Assembly (NCBI GenBank): GCA_940337035.1
Contig: CALNHX010000270.1
Span: forward strand, 62,001 to 126,000
From: Agriotes lineatus
Lineage: Eukaryota; Arthropoda; Insecta; Coleoptera; Elateridae
Direction: 5' to 3'
DNA length: 64,000 bases
Below are positions 36,830 to 48,700 of the stretch, piece by piece; within the stretch, counting starts at the first letter, position 1; each line of letters begins with the position of its first letter. Made by a program: the position numbers and the translations under genes. A model generated the notes under the pieces. It did not search any database and had not been told where the DNA came from. It saw only the letters and a program-made list of their open reading frames with translations.

Positions 36830-38530
36830 AATTCTAACGCTAATTACGCTTTCTACACGTAATAATACCTATTACTTCTACCAAAATGACCACGAATCCG
36901 ATATCCCGCACATTGTAATTTCAAAGAAATCTACATATTCTAGTACAACAGACGGTAATTCACGAGCTAAATTCCGACCATCTCCTTATACTTAACACAT
37001 TATTCACCATCGAGCTAATTCTTACGTGCTACTCTCTCACACGTTAAAGAGGTATGGAGTTGACTGGGAACTCTTCCAAAATAATCTGAAAATGCAAATT
37101 TGCAATCCAGTCCAACTACACAACACCACTAAAGTGGACAGGCGCATTGACACTTTTAAGGAGGCCATCAATATTTTAGTACAAGATGCAACTAGAAACG
37201 AGGGCAAATAAAAACTAAGAAACTTCAACACACCACCAATGTACAATCAAGCACAAAAGCCAGTAAAGAAGATAGTGGCAAAGGACTAGAGACAATTTCT
37301 TGAAAAACCGACTAATAACTTCAGCCAGCAAACCAACGCAAATTAGACAATTACAGAATATGCACATACGGCAAAAGCATTGAAAATATAGAATCAACCA
37401 GCTCGAACCTATGGCAAATTAAGAAAAACATCACTAGATAGGAAGGAGTAAGTAATAGGCACCATAAGAAACACCAAATGGCACTTACTCTTCAGATGAA
37501 GATAAAAGCAACTTGTTCGCCAAACACCTAGAAACCACGTTAATATCTACTACATTGGTGGAAAATACACCCCACACCCGCAGAGTAACTTGATATATAA
37601 AAACACACGTACCAATTATATCTCACTTTAACAAACCCACCTCACCGATCGAGATTAGACTTTTGCTACTAAAAAAGCACCAGGTCACGACCTCATACAC
37701 ATTGTGGTATTAAAAAACCTAACAAAGAAATCAATTACCTACCTGGCCATCTTTTACAACGTCTGCCTACGATCAGCATATTTTCCTACAATATCATAGC
37801 ATGCACATATCCTTGTTCCCCAAAACTGCAAATAACAAATCAAACTGCAGTTCTGATAGTCCTATAAGTCTACTACCTGGACTATCTACACTACTTGTGA
37901 GTCATCCTCAGACGCCTCAGTGCAGCACTGGATGAACATCAAATAATCCCACCTTTCCGGTTTAGATCCCGCGAAGGCCGATCAGCAGTCCGACAATTAC
38001 ATAGGGTTGTGGAACAGATTGAACGCGGATACGAAAGTAGAAAATACACTGTAGCGGTTTTTAGACGTCATGGAGACGTTCGGCAAGTTATGGTAAGAAA
38101 GTTTAAAACATAACTCATCTTACGTCTCCCAAAACAGATAACCGCGATCACCTTTCTCTTCTAAGAAAGTAGATCCTTTAACGTTATAATAAACAGCTCA
38201 GTATCCAGTACCAAACATATCTACGCCGGAGTGCCGCAGAGAAGCGTGCTAGTTCTTAGACTCTTTAATATCTACTTGCATTGTACACCCAACCCAGCAC
38301 AAAGTCTAATGGCACTATTCGCTGATGATACTGCCATATTCATACATAGCGAAAACAGTCACAGAGTCATTAAATCTGTTACGGTATAAACACGACTTTA
38401 TGACAACACAGGACCGCACTTACCACAGGCCTAAGTTGCGTTTGAAGGCAACACTATTAAAGTCCCCGATTGTCCACAGCTGGTTTACGGTGAGGGGACG
38501 TCTACGGTACTCGTGAAATTCGGTTCTGCT
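36830..38530 (+). mobile_element. Jockey-type LINE, rest of ORF2 (endonuclease end and RT)
   Basis: Begins with HTLKRYGVDWELFQNNL-like endonuclease/RT linker (37038-37090). It continues with ATKKAPGHDLI near 37670, LSAALDEHQIIPPFRFR near 37920, the VPQRS..LRLFNIYL segment near 38230, and the catalytic FADDT at 38318-38332. Many stops and frame changes. Probably the same insertion as 34330-35350. Confidence 0.8.
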
Positions 38531-40470
38531 TCGTGACAAATACAAACATATAGCTCGATAAGTCTACTCCGTTTACGGCCGAAGCGAATTGCTTAATTGC
38601 TTCAGCTATTAAAGTGCAAAGTTTCTTTTACAATCGCTTCACAATTTACCACTCAGAGGCTAAACACAACTTTTAAATGCAACGCGCCTGAAAGGCGCGA
38701 TTCTTACTGCTTAGCTAATTCATACTGCTACTTAAAAGAAGCCGAAATATTACAAATGACGATTATTGAACTATTTAAAAATGATTGAAAATGCTAAACT
38801 TTGAGTATACCAGTCAAAACATCAAACCTCGAGTGTACCATTTCAAACTACCTTTTTTCACGTAATAAAACGCATCATCGGTAAACGTAGACAAAAACAT
38901 AAACACGTATCCTATATCTATTATGAAATTACACTGAAAGCAAAATAAAGACAGCAGGATGCAGTGACGTTAAGCAAAGGTTTGTTACTAGTCGAATAAA
39001 CGGTTTTTAATTTAAACACAAAAACATGAACCACTGGGTAATTACAACAGGATACTTTAATTTAGTTGTTTGTTTAGTTTTCTATATGATTTACTTATTG
39101 TCCTTCTAGGACAGATTGTAAATAATCATGGAAAACTAAAAAAAGAGTTTAAGCACACACTTTGAGATATACGAACTCCCATAAACACTTTACTATATAA
39201 GTTGCGACTGAATACCTGTGTTCAAATAAAGTTCAATAGGAGATGCTTTACAAAACAGGTTGGTATCGTTCCAGCTTTGGGCCATGTAAACACACGATGC
39301 AGGCACGATGTTGATTAAACAAACCCTCCAGGTTTACGGCTAAATCTGAATTAATCCGACAATAACTGACAAGCTGCTAGGGTACGACATGACACAACAC
39401 CTACTCTCAGACGGCACGCCAAATTAGAAACTACAATAGTTATCGGTAGCTTCCAATGCCTTGCCGCCACTGCACTTGGCATTCAAAATGGATTTTACCC
39501 GGTGGAACCCCACGATGGCAAGATGAGCTAGAAAGTGTTAGCTAATACGTCTCGCTTGGATTGTGGAAGCAGCTATTGGATTTTTTTAGAAATACTTCGG
39601 AAGCTTTATCTAAGATAACAGCCTGCTACCTTTAGAAAATGGCCTTTATCTATTATACCAAATTGGTGATGCTTTTTTCCGCCATTGTTTGGAGCCGCTC
39701 ACTTTGGTTCAGACTTTGTCCTTAACGACGTATGCCTGTTAGTCCGTGGTAGGTACTTTATTTCCCTCCTGCATGGTATATTAACCGGGCATTTTCTTAT
39801 CTGCCAACTGAGAGCGGTGGGTATATAATGTTCAACTAGTTTAAATAAAAGTGACAAAACATTAAGTACGGCACTAAATTGAATTCTTAATCTCTTTTTG
39901 TGGTGAAGATGTTCTACCTCGAAAACTTTTAAGACAGAAACGATAATCAAAAGTTGTATTGCTAAGCTAGTGAAAATGGCCGCACACTTTTTTTAACTAA
40001 AGCATTTTTCGATGTACTCCCTAAATCTGTTTTTTTCAACTAATTAATTGCAGCAAGCAATTCTGAAAAACATTGAACACATATTATTATATGTCGCTGT
40101 TCCATAATTACAGTTTGAAAAATTCACCAACTTGGTAAAAATGTACGTTCTATCACTTGTCATGTTTAAAAGACATATTTATCCACCATTTATCTCTAAA
40201 TTTAAAGCTTAAAATAACAGGTACAAAATAAAGCATTTGATGTGCAAAGTGTGGAATTGGTAAAGGTATAATAGGGTTTTCAATGGTAAATCTTAAATGT
40301 TTAATTATTTGCTCCGCCAATTATTTTAGAGAAAAAACAGTAAGTGCAAATGACGTCTTTATAGTGAAAAAAATATAGAATTCTTTCTATTATTTTCAGT
40401 TTTCTATTTTAGATCTTCTCTAGTGTTAAGTTGACTCTGGTAGATCATTCAGATTTTTACTATCTTACAA
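38531..40470. other. intergenic DNA, nothing assigned
   Basis: No gene or element with clear ends. Short GC-richer segments (38570-38740 and 39380-39560) have no recognisable coding content. Confidence 0.4.
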
Positions 40471-40479
40471 TCTTATATA

Positions 40480-41154
40480 CAGCCTGTTCAAAATTAAGTG
40501 TGCACTATTGCTATCTCGGTTGCTATTATAGCTACGAAGTTGGTTAAATTAGTAAAATAGTAGCATATTTTGTGCCGATTAAAATAGCTCAAATAAAAAA
40601 CAGTAGAGCGTCGGGGTTTTGACATATGTAAACAAATGCATTTTTTTAATGGAACTTCCTGTATATTTTGACGTCAATCGATAGCCGATCTTCTTCTGAA
40701 CAAAAAACTTCTTATACCTTACTAATAAAAAAAACGTTTTGCTAAATATCTCAAAAATGCGATGTTCAATTGTTTTTTTATAATTACCCTCGTAATTCAC
40801 GTAAAAAATACTACTACTTCGCCCATTTAACCGACGTTGTAGCTCCCATAATAAACAAGTTAGCAATAGTGCACATTTAATTTTGAACAGGCGTATATCT
40901 CCATTGTCATTAATTGTATAAGAAGTTTTTTGCTCAAAAGAAGATTGGCTATCGATTGACGTCAAAATATACAGAGGGTTCCATTTTAAAAAAATACATT
41001 CTTTACATATGTCAAAACCCGACGCTCAACTGTTTTTTTGTTTACGCCATTTTAATCGGCACGAAATATGCCGCTATTTTACTAATTTAACCAACTTCGT
41101 AGCTATAATAGCAACCGAGATAGCAATAGCGCACACTTAATTTTGAACAGGCTG
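40480..41154. mobile_element. inverted-repeat DNA element, 675 bp, nested
   Basis: The ends CAGCCTGTTCAAAATTAAGTG and its inverse are perfect over about 20 bases, and the arms match for about 250 bases each. TATA flanks both sides (40476-40479 and 41155-41158), compatible with a TA or TATA target. The 128-codon minus-strand frame at 40579-40965 lies across the repeat and has no domain. Confidence 0.75.
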
Positions 41155-41661
41155 TATATAAAACTGAAAGTCCTGACTCACTCACTTACTCACTCATCAA
41201 CGCGCAGCCCAAACCCTTGGACCTAGAAAGCTGACATTTTGCACAGAGGTTCCCTTTACGATGTATATGTTACGGTTAAAGTGTTTACTTGGCTATTTTA
41301 TAGGCTAGCTGGATAGTATACAAACTATCCAAATGTCTGGCTATTTTGATGGAAAATCATATTTCTATTAAAATAGCTATGAATATTGGCTGGTTTGCAT
41401 ACTATCCAGCTAGTTTACAAACTATACAAGATTTATCGCCAAAGTACAAACCACAAGAGAAGTGTGAACTTAATATTCGTAGTAATACATAATAACCAAC
41501 TCGTTGGTTAGTATGTAAACTAACCTATTCCATTTGGTTAATTTAGTTTAGGATAGCAAAATAATTCTTGGTCAAAAATAAAGTTTATTTATAGGTACAA
41601 CATAACATTGCTATTACTACTTAAAAATAAGTAAAAAAAATTGGTGTGATACACTCACACA

Positions 41662-42196
41662 ACTTCCTTTTACAGATTTTTAATTTTTAAGCATTTGTAA
41701 AAATTTTCTAAAATTACAAATTCTACAAAACGGTACAAAATAGAGCGTTAATTGAAGAAACAAATTTTCTCTAAAATTTTAGGTTGAATTCAAAAATTTA
41801 ATAATATACCGGGTGTTCTATTTAAAATAGGAGTAAATAAAAAAATTGAAAAAAAACAAAATAAACTCATTTTAGAAGTATTCAACTGAAAAATCACCTC
41901 CCTCACATCAACACATTAAAAATGTAATCAAAATGTAACAAAACCTGCTGTCGCCTCTACATAGTACAATAAACTTATATACCTATGTAGTTTCACCGTC
42001 ATACCTCTTTTCGTTTTTGAGATATTCTGTTCACAGACAGACAGACAGACAGACAGACACACACACAGACAGACAGACTAATGAACAAAAACATGTTTTT
42101 TTGGGTTCAGGGGACTTGACAACGTGAAGATCGGTTGAAAACTCAATTTCGAATTTTTGGGGTGAATCCAATACTTCCTTTATCGTAAAAGGAAGT
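41662..42196 (-). repeat. dispersed repeat with ACTTCCTTTTAC inverted ends, copy 2
   Basis: Reverse complement of the family member at 19327-19944, with the same ACTTCCTTTTAC/GTAAAAGGAAGT termini. It is 535 bp here and contains an expanded GACA tract. Confidence 0.75.
42031..42078. repeat. (GACA)n microsatellite
   Basis: Repeated CAGA/GACA units with an ACACAC interruption, inside the dispersed repeat. Copy 1 at 19450 has only TGTCTGTCTGTG at the same place. Confidence 0.85.
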
Positions 42197-42337
42197 AAAA
42201 ACAAGTCCAGTTTCGCGTATTCTCTTTATACGTTGCAAAAGTTCACTATAATCACTGTCATTCATTAATTTTGAATTCTGCGACTTTTGCTCGTAAACTT
42301 CCAAAAGCAGGTTTTCAAATTGTTGCTGTTGATTCAT
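42143..42337 (-). pseudogene. possible N-terminal fragment of a KRBA2-like (integrase-type) transposon protein
   Basis: The minus-strand ATG frame reads QQFENLLLEVYEQKSQNSKL followed by MNDSDYSELLQRIKRI, then runs into the dispersed repeat. The pattern of an acidic-basic helix with LM..Y.ELL..IK is reminiscent of KRAB-A domain-containing protein 2-like transposon proteins in insects. No further domain follows, so the assignment is tentative. Confidence 0.25.
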
Positions 42338-44299
42338 TTTTAATAACCAGATACGTTATCCTTAAACAAATTTCACAGGACACGACAGTAAACAATTTAC
42401 GGTTACCAACATTGAGTTGATGCTGACCCGAAGAAAATATAGTGGAAAAGGGGGGGGGGGAGAGCAGGGAATAAGATTAATAAAAAGATTAAGGTGATAT
42501 GGTTTCTTATTAATTTATATTTTTTAAGTAGCGTACGAAATACGTATTTTTTACCCCTTCGTGGATACATTAAATTTGAACAAGATGTCTCGCACTTCTT
42601 AATATTTAAATAATTATTTACCCTTTTTATCCCTTAGCTAGCTCAGCTAACATTAAGCTCTCTTAATATCTCAGTTAGTGTGGCTTATGAAAGGTCACTA
42701 TCGGCCAAAACAGGAGTCTGGTTCTCCTAGTAGTGCTGGTCGGACTGAAACTTAACTTAAAACAATAGACAAGAAGAGTCGATTTGTTTACATCATTTAT
42801 TGACGTCAAAAACAAATAAACACATAAAAGCACAATGAAAACACACAAACACAAAATAAATAAAAGAAAATAGAATTAAATTCTGAAACAACCTTGAAGC
42901 TACTCGTAGGAATGTTGCAAACTTAAACAACGTAAAACATCATCAAAAAATAACGTTAAAATTTCCTGAAGCCGATACTTATTTGACTCCGGCTCTTTTT
43001 AAATTGAAGTGCGAGCTACACATACATTATTGTTTAATAAAATTTATTCCTCGGCGTTTCAAAAGCTTGAAGTTAAACACAACCTTAAAACTTAAAACAT
43101 TTCACCTGGAACTGGCTACTGCATACCCTTGGAAACGACACACTTTTATTGCATTACTCGCTCCTGGCGGACATGCTGCTGGAAACCCCCGATTCCATGC
43201 AGGTCTCGAAAAAACAGTTGTATTGGCTCCTCGCAAAATTGACGCTTCAAATGAGCCATTAAATATAGCACAATGGGTGTACTTACATGTACACTCGCAA
43301 AATCGTTTTCGGAATTTATAAAGGCTGGTTCGCTGCACTTTAACCCTGAAGTAAATGCTGGCTGCCAGACTCTTTCAGACCGCTTAAATTTAACTTATAT
43401 TGCCCTGGGCAATTTCACGTACTATACTTTCGTGTCGAACAAACCCATGCAGCTCTCAGAAGTATTTTTTGTCTATCGCCACTTTCTACCAATGACCTGC
43501 TCTGGAGCTTTTAAATAGACGTAAACAGTTTTGCAATCTCTGTATGAACATTTAGTTAAACCGAAGGATTTTTTTGAAAACCCGAAGTCCAAAGAATGAT
43601 TGCCAAACCCGAAGTCTTCAGTTCAAAATAACAGTGTTGGCAACCCTAAAACAATTAGGTACAACACTTGCCATAAACATAACCTCACTTTTTTAATAAA
43701 TTAGCCAAATTGAATTGGTTAGTTTACATAATAACCAAGGAGTTGGTTATTATGTATTACTACTAATATTAAGTTCACACTTTATCCAAATACTGTGGAT
43801 AGTTTGTAAACTAGCCAAAAACAACAGTTAATTTGTGTACTTTTCTTCTGTTTTGTACTTTGGCCATAAATCTTGTATAATTGGTAAACTAGCTGGATAG
43901 TATGCAAACCAGCCAATATTCATAGCTATTTTAGTAGAAATATGATTTTCCATCAAAATAGCCAGACATTTGGATAGTTTGTATACTATCCAGCTAGCCT
44001 ATAAACTAGCCAAGTAAACACTTTAACCGTAACATATACAAGGAATAAGGAAGGATATTTTGAAATTCAACCCCTAAAGGGGTAAAATGGGGGTTCCAAT
44101 TTTGTATAGAGAAATAATATTAAATAGACATTTCGCTTTGAAACTTCGTAGGGGTACTCCTAAAATCCGAAAATCAACCCCTTAGGGGGTGAAATGGGGT
44201 AAATAAGCCTAAAATACGATATGGGTGTCGTTATTGAGGTTTTTTGGGACGCTGATTGCGAAAATGGCATTTATTGTTACGTCCAAGACGGTGGACATG

Positions 44300-44600
44300 A
44301 CATAAGGGAAGGGACGGGACGGGACGGAACTGAACTGGACGGGACGGGACTGTACGGAAAATGCCGCGACGGGACGGAAAGGGAAGGGATGGGATGGAAG
44401 GGGACGGGACGGGACTGGACGGGACTGGACTGGACGAGAAGGGGTGGGACGGAAAGGGACGGGATAGGACGGGAAGGGAAGAGACGAGGCAGGACGGGGC
44501 GGGACGAAAAGGAAAGGGATGGAAGGGGAGGAAACGGGACGGGAGGGGACGGGATGGGACGGTACAGAGACGGGGACGGAGAAATGGACGGGGATAGGAT
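44300..44600. repeat. GGGAC/GGGAA minisatellite
   Basis: About 300 bases of imperfect 5-base units (GGGAC, GGGAA, GGAAC), strongly purine-biased on the + strand and C/T-rich on the other. It opens frames of 78-133 codons in several frames on both strands, which are low-complexity artefacts. It lies in the 3' part of the Helitron-like element. Confidence 0.9.
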
Positions 44601-44699
44601 GGGACGACAAAATAATTAGTCATTATTTAATACACAAATAACGAACCTCGCGGGAACGAAGTCGCCGGTAACAGCTAGTGGCATATGAAAGTATAAAGT

Positions 44700-45765
44700 G
44701 TTACAAATATTAAACAAGTAAGTCATCTAAATAAAGAGGTTCACATCTTAACCAGTTTTATGCTACACCAAATTATTCCTTGTAAAATTCACTGTTCGGC
44801 AACTATCGACAATAAATACAATTAAACGATCACTTTTATTCAGTAGCAAGGTGTGGGGATAGAGTTATTCTCGTTTACGATTACTTTTGACCGGCGCGAC
44901 GGGCTCCACAACAGAGCGGTTCGACTAAAAATTCCATTTATGTATTGAATATACAGTGGGCAACATAGTGTGATTTAAAAAACAAGAAACAGTGAGTAAT
45001 TTGCGTTTAAGGCCTACAAGAATGATTTGTTCAGAAATACGTTACTAAAGGAATTCCAGTTTGATTAATTTGTTAATTATTTGACATACCTGGCTGGTAA
45101 GTATAATCTGCGTGTCACCGCCAAGGCGTAAAAAGCTTAATATTTAAAACATGTAGAATTACCACAACGTAGTTAAATTTATAGGGCATCCAAAAAGTTG
45201 TTTGGTAATGAATGAAAAACATTATTCAAAACTGCCAAAACAGATGTTTATAAAGATGCAGTAGCGTAATCTATTTTTGGAAGATGTCATCACTTTTATA
45301 AATAAACTTAAACTTTCTAAATGTAAATAAAATACAAAGCGGTGTAAAAATATGGTCTGCTGCCAAATTATAAAATATATAACTTGGCGTATTCTAACAG
45401 CTTACAGATTTGTATTAAAATAAGTCGTTTTGCAATTATACCGGAAGATCAAATAAAAAGTGTCCAAATCCAGATTGACGCAATTCACGGCCAAGTTTTA
45501 AAAAAGGAACTGTAATGTCAAAAGCTCTTTTTTTACCAAGAAACTAATGCATCTAAGTTGACGGTACAAATCTTATATTAGATTACATATTTTATTATCA
45601 GGATTTTGTTAAAATAACTTTGAGACAATAATGGTTTTTCGACAGAGCGGGATTTAATTATGTGTGTTTTAAGTAGCTTCGGCCATGGTTTGCGCAAGTT
45701 GACTTACGCAGCCTTCACAAAACAAGCTAACCCTCATGGAAATTTCGTCTTTTCAGCCCTGAGAC
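44700..45765 (+). promoter_or_regulatory. 5' flank of gene C, duplicate of the gene A flank
   Basis: Aligns with 4030-5129. It keeps the CTTCGGCCATGGTTTGCGCA segment and the splice-acceptor tract. Relative to gene A it lacks about 40 bases between two GCTTCGG copies. Confidence 0.55.
45743..45756 (+). promoter_or_regulatory. probable 3' splice site of a 5' UTR intron, gene C
   Basis: TTTCGTCTTTTCAG lies 9 bases before the ATG and is conserved with gene A, including the in-frame TGA that follows. Confidence 0.5.
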
Positions 45766-48700
45766 ATGTGTGACGTGTTTGTTGACAACGAACCGTATTA
45801 CCCGGGACAAGCAGTGACTGGAAGGGTTGAATGTTTCTTTACAACGGAGACAACAATCAAAAGTAAGAGTTGTGCTTTTCATGCAATTTTATTCTAATTA
45901 TGCACTTTTAGGCATACAGGTTCGTTTCGAAGGAAATGGACATGTGCAGTTTGGTATGAAAAATCCCATTGTCAGAGATGAACGATACTGCTGTATAGAG
46001 ATCGACGTGACCAAAAGTAAGAAATCTGAAAGTAACAACTCTACCAAATGATATATAACTTAATAATTTAAATTTATTTGTTTAGTATAACCAAGTAATC
46101 TAAACATAGGGTGCATTCTACACTCAAAAACCGTCTAAATAGTTGTGCGTTGAACAATTTAATTTGTTTTTTGGTTGATGACTTTGCTGTTATTTATCCA
46201 GGATTTGTCTTGAGCCAGTTATTTTCAATTACTATTTAGTTGTTGTGTAGCCACTTCTACGTTGGTGTATGTTTGGTTGCTTAACCACCTGGTTTATATT
46301 TATGCATTTTCCCAAATTAGAGAAATTTTGGCAAATTTTTGGAAAAGATTGTCCATATAATAGAGAGCTATTTTCTGTATCCATCTTGGGTAGATGATTG
46401 CTACTGGTGTCATGGTGTGGATGGAGATGGACTTTGTGGATTGTTAATATTCTTCTTATATCTTGCAATTTTTCGAACATCCTTGATGTGTTGTACATGC
46501 AGCCACTGAAATTTATCTAGCAATGCCAGGATTCAAGAATATTTCAATCTCAATACTCTGGTAGGCAATTCGTTCGAAAAATATCGCCTTTGCTAATCGC
46601 TTTGCGATGTTAGGATATTTCAGGAGATTGTTGTTGGAGTTCTGTCATTTCGAAGGACACCTAGAGGAGTGATTTAAAAGTAGTTTGGGTCTGCCTTCAA
46701 GCTACGTTGGTAGAAATATGTAGCAGTGTATAACTGAAAATATGTTTCACCTGTATGCCAAACTCTTATTGTAGCGTCTTACCCACGGATTGCAATACGA
46801 TCCTGAGCAGATCGTGGAAGAACAGATGGCAGTTCGCTTGTTGCAGCTGTCTTGGGTACAGCGAAGTAATTCGAGTTATTTTGAGTATTTCTGTAGTGGT
46901 TGCTAGTTCGACGATTTTAAGTCGCGTTCGGTTACTTAACGTAAGGCGCGTTTAACAAACCAGCCTTGTACGCGATAATGACAATTGCGAGGGAGTGTTG
47001 AGGCTTTACCTTGTTGCTCGTGGCACGCGGCTAGTGCACAATTTGAAGCGTTGTACAAATAATCAGTGGTAAACTCGGAACTCGGAATTTTTGGTTATAT
47101 AATGACTATTGGGCATCTTTATGGGGAAGAGAGAAATGTGAAGGTAATAATGTCGTTACTCATTTTTGAGATATCTTCACCTCTAGAATTTTTGAGTAGA
47201 TACTGACCATGGGGTATAACTTGTGAATATAAGCAAAATGTATGTAAAGATCATAAAAATCGTTAACAATAATTTCTGAGCATTTTTTTGTATTTTTCGA
47301 TTTTTTTGGATATTTGGGCTTCTTCACACCGAACATCGCAGTGAAACCAAAGTCTGCTAACATCGTTTTAGAGCTTCATAAAACACCTCCGTACATTTTC
47401 ATGAAAAGTCGTCCACATAAAATGTGTAATTACCCATTTTCCCCACCTCCGCCAGATGTCACCCTCTCTGAAATTTGGGGCTAGGTAATAACTATGGTGT
47501 ACCACTTATGAGTAAAAGGGAAAATTTATCTATGAAAATGATCAAAATCTTTAAAGCATTTTTTTTTTTTGAAACACATTTTTGTCGTTTTTTCGACTTT
47601 GTTGTTGATCCAGAACAGCGTTAGACACGTGTGTGCTATAGGTTGAAGTTTGTAGCTGGTCCATTTGCATATTTTCCAATGGTCTGTTCGCTCTTGTCTT
47701 TTCTTGATAACTTTGCAAAGATTGCCGTTATCTGTGGTTCCTGCTTCCATATTTTTATTGTCATATAATTGTCCATTTGTTGACGCTGAAATATGTTGAG
47801 ATGTTGTGTCTTCTTTTTCTTATACTAGGCCAGTGGCTTGTTTTAACCGCAAAGTAGTTCTATGAGCCCTTTGAGTTCCCTTGTTAGGGGTTAACGACTA
47901 CCGCAGGTGTTAGTGTGGTAGCCGGAGAGCGTACGATTTTTAAACTGTAGAGTCGCCGGAATTCGAACCCCGGCCGGCTGCTCGAGAGGCGAGCATTTGC
48001 TCGCAGGGCCATCCGCTCATTGAGATGTCGCGTAATTGTAATAATTCGATCGGGTTTGGAATGTTAGGAGTCATTAAGGACTGTTTTGTTATGTTAAGAG
48101 CCATTAACAGATGGTTTGGTGTAATGCTTAGGTTTAATTGAGTTTCAAAGATTTGCTGACTACCGTATGTTAATCGTTGATGTCTATTTATTTATTTATT
48201 TATTTATTTCGCACTCAGCCAACAGCCGTTAGGCCGATTATAGGCGTCGCTGTGCATTTATGGGACTTCCAACCTCACTAACGACTATCATGATGTCGTT
48301 ATGAGAGCCGGGACCAACTATTTCCGTGACAGCCGTATGACGAGGCGCCGAGAGATGCAACCGTGGAACCCCCATCCAAGTTCTGACCAGAAAGAGCGTT
48401 GCTTAACTCTACTGATCGAACGTGGACGCTTGTTCAAGATACACCACCCGGGACCTATATTGAACTCTATTGATGTTAAAAATTTTTGGTATAAAGTTGC
48501 ACTTTATTTAGATAGTAATGTACGGTAAATTTCAGGGGAACTGAATCTGATTTTTAAATCCCTATACTGAAGTCGCGGATGTAATTTGTCATTCTGCGAC
48601 GCAAATCACTCAGTTTATGACGTTAGATACTTAGTTGCGAGTGGCGTAACGTTCTAATTTATTATTTATATATCTGGTCCACAGTTCAATGCGCGTCATG

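Larger units (their letters stand above)
41266..44036. mobile_element. DNA element with about 300-bp terminal inverted repeats, nested
   Basis: Arms 41266-41545 and 43705-44036 are inverted copies starting TATGTTACGGTTAAAGTGTT and sharing TAGGCTAGCTGGATAGTATA. TA lies on both sides, so the target may be TA. The interior holds another repeat (41662-42196), a tetranucleotide tract and a short coding remnant, but no full transposase. Confidence 0.7.
40471..44678. mobile_element. Helitron-like element carrying nested insertions
   Basis: Starts with TCTTATATA, which after removing the 40480-41154 insertion continues into AAACTGAAAGTCCTGACTCA. Ends with GTCGCCGGTAACAGCTAG at 44678, followed by T and preceded at 44640 by A-residue flank. 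TC start, CTAG end and the degenerate GCGGGAACGAAGTCGC hairpin before the end fit Helitrons. The host-facing arms are only 40471-40479, 41155-41265 and 44037-44678. No Rep/helicase is present. Confidence 0.55.

Noticed and set aside
40579..40965. 128-codon minus-strand ORF
   Set aside because: It runs across an inverted-repeat element and has no domain or codon bias.
42983..43518. ORFs of 112 and 81 codons inside the nested element
   Set aside because: No recognisable motif, overlapping frames on both strands, and no splice or start context.
44209..44623. Long overlapping ORFs (up to 133 codons) on both strands, Arg/Gly/Asp- or Pro/Ser-rich
   Set aside because: They are produced by the GGGAC minisatellite; every frame is low complexity and no start or splice context exists.
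48371..48416. Possible 5S rRNA gene
   Set aside because: Only the promoter boxes match, with several substitutions, and the rest is SINE body with an (AAAT)n tail.
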